NCBI GenBank assembly: GCA_009695065.1
Contig: SIBR01000044.1
Coordinates: 1 to 29,363 of the forward strand
Reading direction: 5' to 3'
Origin: Opitutus sp.
GTDB taxonomy: Bacteria > Verrucomicrobiota > Verrucomicrobiae > Opitutales > Opitutaceae
DNA length: 29,363 nucleotides
Positions 24,732-29,363 of this stretch are shown in pieces (position 1 is the stretch's first letter; the number at the start of each line of letters is the position of its first letter). The position numbers were made by a program, and so were the translations under genes. The notes beneath the pieces are model-generated. The model saw only the letters and a program-made list of their open reading frames with translations, made no database searches and was not told where the DNA came from.

Positions 24732-26108
24732 CTACAACCCCGCCACTTCCCACCCCTGGCGATACTTCCGACGGACGAACGCGTTCGCCTCCTTCACGTT
24801 GTCGAATTGCAGCTTCGCCGTGTTCCATTCGAGCTTCGTCTTGGGAAACCGCACCGCGACGCTGCCGAGCAGCACCGCTTCCGTCAGGGGACCCGAATAA
24901 TCGAAATTCGCGGACGGTGAGCCGCCGGAAACACACGCCTCCGCCCAGTTGGTCCAATGGTGCGAGCCCTCGACGCGCGGCATCGGATAGTCCTTGAACT
25001 TGGCCTCGGGAAACAGCCGGGGCATCGCGATATGCGGCACGTGCAGCACGCCTTCCGTGCCGACAATGATCGAACCCTGGTCGAGGAGGCTGCCGGATTT
25101 CTTCTTGGAGTTGGGCGGCGGTTCCTCCGGCTTGGTGGAGGCGACCAGCGCCTGGATTTCCACCGGCGGACGTTCGTCGCCGTCGTACCACGTCACCGCG
25201 ACGGACTTGTCCGCCGTGAAGCGCGTGCCCGGGAAAACATAGTGAATCTTCGCGTTGATCGCCCAGTTCCACGCATCGGGCGCGGGACCCTCGGACCGCA
25301 GCGAAAGCGGCGCCGTCAGGGCCAGCGCCTCGAACACCGGATCGAAAATGTGGCAGCCCATGTCGCCGAACGTCCCGGTGCCGAAGTCGAGCCGCTTGCG
25401 CCAATTTTCCGGGTGATAGTACGTCTCGCCGACAAACGGACGCGACTCGCGCCCGCCTTGCCACAGGTCCCAGTTGAATCCGTCTGGCACCGTGGCGGTC
25501 GGAGCGGGCGGCGCGCCGACGTCGCCCCATTTCTTGTTACTCCAGGTGTGAACTTCCTTCACCTTGCCGATCGCGCCACCCTGCACGAGCGCCACGGCCA
25601 TGCGGTACTCCTTCTGCGAGTGGATCTGGATGCACATTTGCGTGACCAGCTTCTTTTCCCGCGCGCGCTTCGTCATCGCCCGGACTTCGTAGAGATCGTG
25701 GGCGAGGGGTTTTTGGCAGTAAAGGTGTTTGCCGAGATGCATCGCCGACATCCCGATCGGCGCGTGCATGTGGTCGGGCGTCGAGACGTTCACCGAATCG
25801 ATATTGTTCTTCTCCTTGTCGAGCAGCTCGCGCCAGTCCTGATAAATTTTCGCCTCGGGGTACCATGACTTCACCTGTTCGATCCGGTTCAGGTCCACTT
25901 CCGCGACGGCCACGAGCTTGAGGAAAGGATTGCTGGTCAGCGCCTGGATGTCGCTCCACGCCATGCCCGCGACGCCAAAGCTCGCGTGGCGCAGCACGGC
26001 GCTCGGCGGGGCCGAAATGAGGTTGCGCGTGATGAAAGGGGCGGCGAGGGCGGCAGCGCCGAGGGTCTTGACGAACTGGCGGCGGTTGGTGGGACGCGGT
26101 TTTTTCAC
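24732..26108 (-). CDS. Tat-exported Gfo/Idh/MocA-family oxidoreductase
   Basis: The start is set at GTG 26108, giving 458 residues beginning VKKPRPTNRRQFVKTLGAAA: a twin-arginine (RRQFVK) signal with hydrophobic core and APF region. Open sequence upstream to 26321 runs through a palindromic repeat and is not protein-like. The mature part has the Rossmann fold (FGVAGMAWSDI, LVAVAEVDLNRIEQ), the EKP equivalent as YCQKPLAHD with its lysine kept, and FGTGTFGDMGCHIFDPVFEA with the Asp/His pair. Tat export implies that the protein folds, and probably binds NAD(P), before crossing. Family knowledge: such Tat-linked Gfo/Idh/MocA proteins (glucose-fructose oxidoreductase is the classical case) keep the cofactor tightly bound in the periplasm. 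It converges with the oxidoreductase at 23358 and diverges from the MFS gene. Confidence 0.92.
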   Translation of the reverse strand: MKKPRPTNRRQFVKTLGAAALAAPFITRNLISAPPSAVLRHASFGVAGMAWSDIQALTSNPFLKLVAVAEVDLNRIEQVKSWYPEAKIYQDWRELLDKEKNNIDSVNVSTPDHMHAPIGMSAMHLGKHLYCQKPLAHDLYEVRAMTKRAREKKLVTQMCIQIHSQKEYRMAVALVQGGAIGKVKEVHTWSNKKWGDVGAPPAPTATVPDGFNWDLWQGGRESRPFVGETYYHPENWRKRLDFGTGTFGDMGCHIFDPVFEALALTAPLSLRSEGPAPDAWNWAINAKIHYVFPGTRFTADKSVAVTWYDGDERPPVEIQALVASTKPEEPPPNSKKKSGSLLDQGSIIVGTEGVLHVPHIAMPRLFPEAKFKDYPMPRVEGSHHWTNWAEACVSGGSPSANFDYSGPLTEAVLLGSVAVRFPKTKLEWNTAKLQFDNVKEANAFVRRKYRQGWEVAGL

Positions 26109-26186
26109 AGGGTAAAGGCGATGAAGGGATGTGTTCGCACTCCGCGAAACTGGCAACCCAGAACCCGGATGGCTTGGTGATTTTTT

Positions 26187-26265
26187 GCCACAAATTGCAC
26201 GAATGGACACAAATGCCGACCAAGCGAGGCGACTCATATTTGTGCCCATGGGTGTAATTTGTGGC
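26187..26265. repeat. GCCACAAAT palindromic element, copy 1
   Basis: Bases 26187-26214 and 26238-26265 are inverted copies matching at 24 of 28 positions, with a 23-nt loop. The outer 10 bases (GCCACAAATT) and inner 7 (ACACAAAT region) are best kept. A related copy is at 27960-28037. Confidence 0.75.
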
Positions 26266-26330
26266 CAAAGGTTTGGTCTGCCGCGAAAACAGGCTCGCCC
26301 GCGCTTGCGGTTCTCCAACACCCTAGCCGG

Positions 26331-26428
26331 TTGTCATTCTGAACGCAGCGAAGAATCCAGCGGCTGATTCGCAGTTTCTTGGCGACGTCCGCGTCCAAGT
26401 GGATTCTTCGCTGCGCTCGGGATGACAA
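26331..26428. repeat. TTGTCAT...GAATCC palindromic element
   Basis: Bases 26331-26358 and 26401-26428 are inverted copies matching at 25 of 28 positions, with a 42-nt loop. The core CGCAGCGAAGAATCC closely resembles a TGTCATCCTGAGCGxAGCGAAGGATC-like intergenic sequence that recurs in many bacterial genomes, as far as I recall. It is noncoding. Confidence 0.75.
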
Positions 26429-26516
26429 ACGAGGAATAGCACCCGTTTAGCCGTCAGCCGTCCTCTGCCCTCCGTCCTCCGTCTTCTCACTTCCGCCCTC
26501 TGTCACACCCCTCCCG

Positions 26517-27911
26517 ATGAGTACTTCCGATTCCGCTTCCTCCCCTAAAGGCCGCCTCTTTCTCATGATGGTCCTCGAACTCGCCATCTGGGGCGCGTGG
26601 CTGCCGTTGATCTTCGGCTATCTCCCGAGCCTCGGTTTCTCACCCACCGAGCCACCGAAACTCCTCGCTCCGCTCGTGCCGGATTTCCTCAAATGGTTGT
26701 TCTCGGAGCAGGGGATGATTCTCAACGCCTTTCCCGTCGCCGCCATCATCGGGATGTTTTTCAGCAACCAGTACGCCGATCGCCATTTCGCCGCGGAACG
26801 ATTCCTGGCCTTTAGTCACTTGGTCGGCGGTGTGGCGATTCTGGGCTGCGGCTTTGTTCATGCGTTCTGGCCGTTCTTCTGGCTCATGTTCGTGCACTGC
26901 GTCCTCTACGTGCCGACCATCTCGATCACGAACTCGATCGCGTTTGCGAACATGAAGGATGCGCAAAAGGAGTTTGGCCTCATCCGCCTCGGCGGCACGA
27001 TCGGTTGGATCCTCGCGGCGTGGCCCTTCACGTTCATCCTCGTTGATTGGGCGAAGGTCGGCGCGGCTCACCCGCAAGGTCTCGTGGCGTGGTTCGACAT
27101 CGTGCTTAAGTCTGGTCTCACCGGGGAGGCCCTCCGGGCCGCGACCAAGTGGACCTATGTTGTCGCCGGCGTGGTGTCGCTTGCCCTGGCCGCGTTCAGC
27201 TTCACGCTGCCGCACACCCCGCCGAAGACCAAGGCGGAGGGCGCGGCCGAAAACCTCGCGTGGCTGGAGGCGTTGCGGCTGCTCAAGCACCCGTTCGTGC
27301 TCATCCTCTGGCTGGTCACGTTCGTCGATTCTTTCGTCCACAATTGCTACTTCAACTGGACCGGCAGTTTTCTCGGTGCCGCACCCGCGGCCGGGGGCGT
27401 GGGGATTCCCGGCAACTGGATCATGCCGGTGATGACCATCGGCCAGGTGGCCGAAATCCTCACGATGCTCGTCCTTGGCGTGACGCTGAAGAAGTTCGGT
27501 TGGCGGCGCACGATGATCGTCGGCATCCTCGGCCATGCGGCGCGCTTCGCCGTTTACGCGTATTTTCCGCAGACGCCCGGCGCCATCATCGCGGTGCAGC
27601 TCCTCCACGGGATTTGCTACGCGTTCTTCTTCGCGACCGTTTACATCTTCGTGGACGCCTATTTCCCCAAGGACGTTCGCGCCAGCGCCCAGGGTCTCTT
27701 CAACGTCATGATCCTCGGCGGGGGGGCTTTGCTGGCAAATTCGATTTGTCCGCGGCTCATCCAGCAGACCTTCACGCAGGGCGGGATCACCGACTTCAAG
27801 CACCTCTTCCTGCTTCCGGCCTGCATCGGGCTCGGCGCTGTGCTCGTCCTCGCCCTTTTCTTCCACCCACCGACGCCACGTCCCGACGATTCCGGCACTA
27901 CACCTCACTGA
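26517..27911 (+). CDS. MFS transporter, nucleoside:H+ symporter (NHS)-like
   Basis: The 464-residue inner-membrane protein has about twelve hydrophobic segments. The N-terminus, LFLMMVLELAIWGAWLPLIF, is typical of the NupG/XapB-type nucleoside:H+ symporter family, and YVPTISITNSIAFAN with GLIRLGGTIGWILA fits the same family. The second half has GQVAEILTMLVLGVTLKKFG and GICYAFFFATVYIFVDAYFP. Homologues in Verrucomicrobiota and Planctomycetota often stand next to Gfo/Idh/MocA genes (recalled, not searched). A sugar or polyol product rather than a nucleoside is therefore a possible substrate. It begins at ATG 26517 after a pyrimidine-rich stretch and is followed, 189 nt on, by another oxidoreductase. 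Confidence 0.9.
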   Translation: MSTSDSASSPKGRLFLMMVLELAIWGAWLPLIFGYLPSLGFSPTEPPKLLAPLVPDFLKWLFSEQGMILNAFPVAAIIGMFFSNQYADRHFAAERFLAFSHLVGGVAILGCGFVHAFWPFFWLMFVHCVLYVPTISITNSIAFANMKDAQKEFGLIRLGGTIGWILAAWPFTFILVDWAKVGAAHPQGLVAWFDIVLKSGLTGEALRAATKWTYVVAGVVSLALAAFSFTLPHTPPKTKAEGAAENLAWLEALRLLKHPFVLILWLVTFVDSFVHNCYFNWTGSFLGAAPAAGGVGIPGNWIMPVMTIGQVAEILTMLVLGVTLKKFGWRRTMIVGILGHAARFAVYAYFPQTPGAIIAVQLLHGICYAFFFATVYIFVDAYFPKDVRASAQGLFNVMILGGGALLANSICPRLIQQTFTQGGITDFKHLFLLPACIGLGAVLVLALFFHPPTPRPDDSGTTPH

Positions 27912-27959
27912 CCCAGGAATATCAGTCTCCTGCGCTCTCGGAGCTTTTCAGCTTCGCTG

Positions 27960-28037
27960 GCCACAATTGGCACAAATGACACAAATAGAGACCTCTGGAC
28001 CCGGTCAGCATCTGTGCCCATCGGTGAAATTTGCGGC
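27960..28037. repeat. GCCACAAAT palindromic element, copy 2 (decayed)
   Basis: Bases 27960-27986 and 28010-28037 are imperfect inverted copies with a 23-nt loop. They carry the same GCCACAA, GGCACAAAT and CACAAAT modules as the element at 26187-26265, with a one-base length difference between arms. The element sits between the MFS gene and the last oxidoreductase. Confidence 0.65.
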
Positions 28038-28100
28038 AAAAAAATCCGAGAAATGGGGCGGTCAATTTAGCAGACTGATTAGTCCGCCGATAATTTTCTG

Positions 28101-29180
28101 ATGCCCTCCAAACTTCGCATTCTCGTCGTCGGTTGTGGTCACATGGGGACGTCGCATGCCCGCGCCTATCACGGAATGAACGACGACTTTGAGATCGTCG
28201 GCCTCGTCAGCCGCGGCGCCGCTTCCCGCCAGAAACTCAACGCGGAGTTCGGGGGCCGCTACCCGGAGTTCAGCGATTATTTCGCGGCCCTGGCCCAGAC
28301 CAAGCCCGACGCCGTCTGCATCAGCACCTATGCCGAGACCCACGCGGCTTATGCGGTGGCCGCGTTCGAGGCGGGCGCGCATGTCTTTCTCGAGAAACCC
28401 GTCGCCGACAACCTCGCCGACTGCGAGCGCGTCGTGGCGGCCGCGCGGCGGCTCCAGCGCAAGCTCGTCGTGGGCTACATCCTGCACGTCCATCCCTCGT
28501 GGAAGAAGTTCACCGAGCTCGCGCGCACGCTCGGCAAGCCGCTCGTCATGCGGATGAACCTCAACCAGCAGAGCTCCGGGCCGAATTGGGAGACGCACAA
28601 GAATCTCCTGCGCACGACCTCGCCCATCGTCGATTGTGGCGTGCACTACGTCGACGTGATGTGCCGGATGACGGGCTCGCGCCCCGTGAGCGTGAATGGC
28701 ATTGGCGCCCGGCTGACCGACGACATCGTGGCCGGCCAGGTGAACTACGGCCATCTGCAGGTCACGTTCGCCGACGGTTCGGTGGGCTGGTACGAGGCCG
28801 GTTGGGGTCCGATGATGAGTGAGACCGCCTTTTTCGTGAAGGACGTGATCGGTCCCAAGGGCTGCGTCAGCATCGTGGCGAAGACGGCGGGAGGCGCCGG
28901 TCAGTCCGCCAACATCGATGCGCACACGCAGACGGAGGCGATTCGCCTCCATCACGCGACGCTGGGCGCCGACGGGAAGTTCACGCGCACCGACGAACTC
29001 ATCGACGTGAACGACGAGCCCACGCATGACGAACTCTGCCGGCGCGAACAGGAAGTTTTCCTCCGCGCAATTCGCGACGACACGGATCTCACCGACCACT
29101 GGCAAAGCGCCCTCGACAGCCTCCGCATCGTCCTCGCCGCCGACCAATCCTTCCGCGAAGGCCGGACGGTGAAGCTGTAA
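28101..29180 (+). CDS. Gfo/Idh/MocA-family oxidoreductase (canonical EKP)
   Basis: The 359-residue cytosolic protein begins at ATG 28101. The Rossmann N-domain has VVGCGHMGTSHARAYHG (dinucleotide binding), FEIVGLVSR, AVCISTYAETHAAYA and FLEKPVADN with K99. The C-terminal alpha/beta domain has SPIVDCGVHYVDVM, giving the classical catalytic pair D178 and H182. Family knowledge: NAD(P)-dependent oxidation of a hydroxyl on a sugar, inositol or related polyol. Unlike the gene at 23358, all expected active-site residues are present. The MFS transporter just upstream on the same strand may import its substrate. Specificity cannot be assigned. Confidence 0.94.
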   Translation: MPSKLRILVVGCGHMGTSHARAYHGMNDDFEIVGLVSRGAASRQKLNAEFGGRYPEFSDYFAALAQTKPDAVCISTYAETHAAYAVAAFEAGAHVFLEKPVADNLADCERVVAAARRLQRKLVVGYILHVHPSWKKFTELARTLGKPLVMRMNLNQQSSGPNWETHKNLLRTTSPIVDCGVHYVDVMCRMTGSRPVSVNGIGARLTDDIVAGQVNYGHLQVTFADGSVGWYEAGWGPMMSETAFFVKDVIGPKGCVSIVAKTAGGAGQSANIDAHTQTEAIRLHHATLGADGKFTRTDELIDVNDEPTHDELCRREQEVFLRAIRDDTDLTDHWQSALDSLRIVLAADQSFREGRTVKL

Positions 29181-29363
29181 ATTACACGACGTGGTGAAAG
29201 GCGTTCCCCATCCGCTCTTCGTGGGGGCGATCCCGAAAACCAACAACCATGAGTGGAAGTCTCAGCCGGCCAATTAGGTCGTTTTGCCGAGACGGCGTGG
29301 CAACTGCGAGTCCGTGAGGACGGGTGGAGAGCAGCCGCACGCTAACCGAGCAGTCCGCAACGA
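29181..29363. other. Window end, no recognised gene
   Basis: I see no gene I can support in the last 183 nt. A 22-codon frame (29249-29317) and a small hairpin, GTCC-GTGA-GGAC (29310-29321), are present, but neither carries enough signal. Confidence 0.4.

Larger units (their letters stand above)
26109..26516. other. Divergent spacer with two palindromic elements
   Basis: This 408-nt region separates the Tat-exported oxidoreductase from the MFS transporter and should hold both promoters. It contains two palindromes (26187-26265 and 26331-26428) and, at about 26455-26516, a C/T-rich tract of CCTCYG-like units directly before the MFS start. No Shine-Dalgarno is seen there and no gene is supportable. 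Confidence 0.6.

Noticed and set aside
26109..26321. N-terminal extension of the Tat oxidoreductase to an upstream ATG
   Set aside because: It translates a palindromic repeat and would bury the twin-arginine signal more than 70 residues inside; GTG 26108 is preferred.
29301..29330. Hammerhead-ribozyme-like string (CTGCGA GTCC GTGA GGAC GGGT)
   Set aside because: The stem-loop resembles the hammerhead stem II, but the essential CUGAUGA and GAAA cores are altered and no stem I/III partner is visible.

Overview
The window looks like a chromosomal segment of a GC-rich, Gram-negative member of the Verrucomicrobiota, most likely Opitutaceae or a close relative. This is inference from gene content, without any database search. 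The pointers are a TonB-dependent receptor whose N-terminus (LSPFVVEGETDRGYAATSTL, then AGTRLRTDLRDVG) has the style of the receptor family expanded in Opitutaceae, a PVC-type dehydrogenase fused to a ThuA domain, three Gfo/Idh/MocA oxidoreductases in 6 kb (one with a Tat signal), and many GTAG-headed palindromic repeats between genes. I see no rRNA, tRNA, CRISPR array, IS transposase or phage structural genes.

Layout. 1-2503 (-): TonB-dependent receptor cut by the window edge. 2850-5534 (+): SNF2/Rad54-type helicase. 5897-7720 (+): ClC chloride channel/transporter with two CBS domains. 7923-8969 (+): exported type II L-asparaginase. 9362-10918 (+): a chimeric frame in which about 335 residues of unrecognised protein are joined to the C-terminal half of a sensor histidine kinase lacking its phospho-accepting histidine. 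14455-10935 (-): DUF47/PhoU-like protein, PiT phosphate transporter and an exported hypothetical protein, probably one phosphate-uptake operon. 14748-15536 (-): YdcF/DUF218 membrane protein.

The right half (15858-29180) is centred on carbohydrates. It starts with a compact ribose-type ABC importer operon (binding protein, double ATPase, permease; gaps of 4 nt and an ATGA overlap). Then come a 1175-residue exported ThuA + PVC-dehydrogenase + HEAT + carbohydrate-binding-like + cupredoxin protein, a Gfo/Idh/MocA protein lacking the usual EKP lysine, a divergent Tat-exported Gfo/Idh/MocA protein, a nucleoside:H+ symporter-like MFS transporter and a third, canonical Gfo/Idh/MocA protein. ABC importer + ThuA + Gfo/Idh/MocA resembles in outline the Sinorhizobium trehalose (thu) locus. 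A route oxidising a sugar or polyol to a keto-sugar, partly in the periplasm, is a reasonable but unproven reading.

The intergenic DNA is unusual. At least five families of palindromic elements occur: three copies of a 74-76 bp paired-hairpin element starting GTAG and ending CTAC/CCAC, an oppositely arranged pair, a GTAGTTCCGCC family, a ~100 bp palindrome, a GCCACAAAT family and a TTGTCAT...GAATCC family. The most interesting single loci are the chimeric kinase frame, the ThuA-cupredoxin fusion and these repeats.
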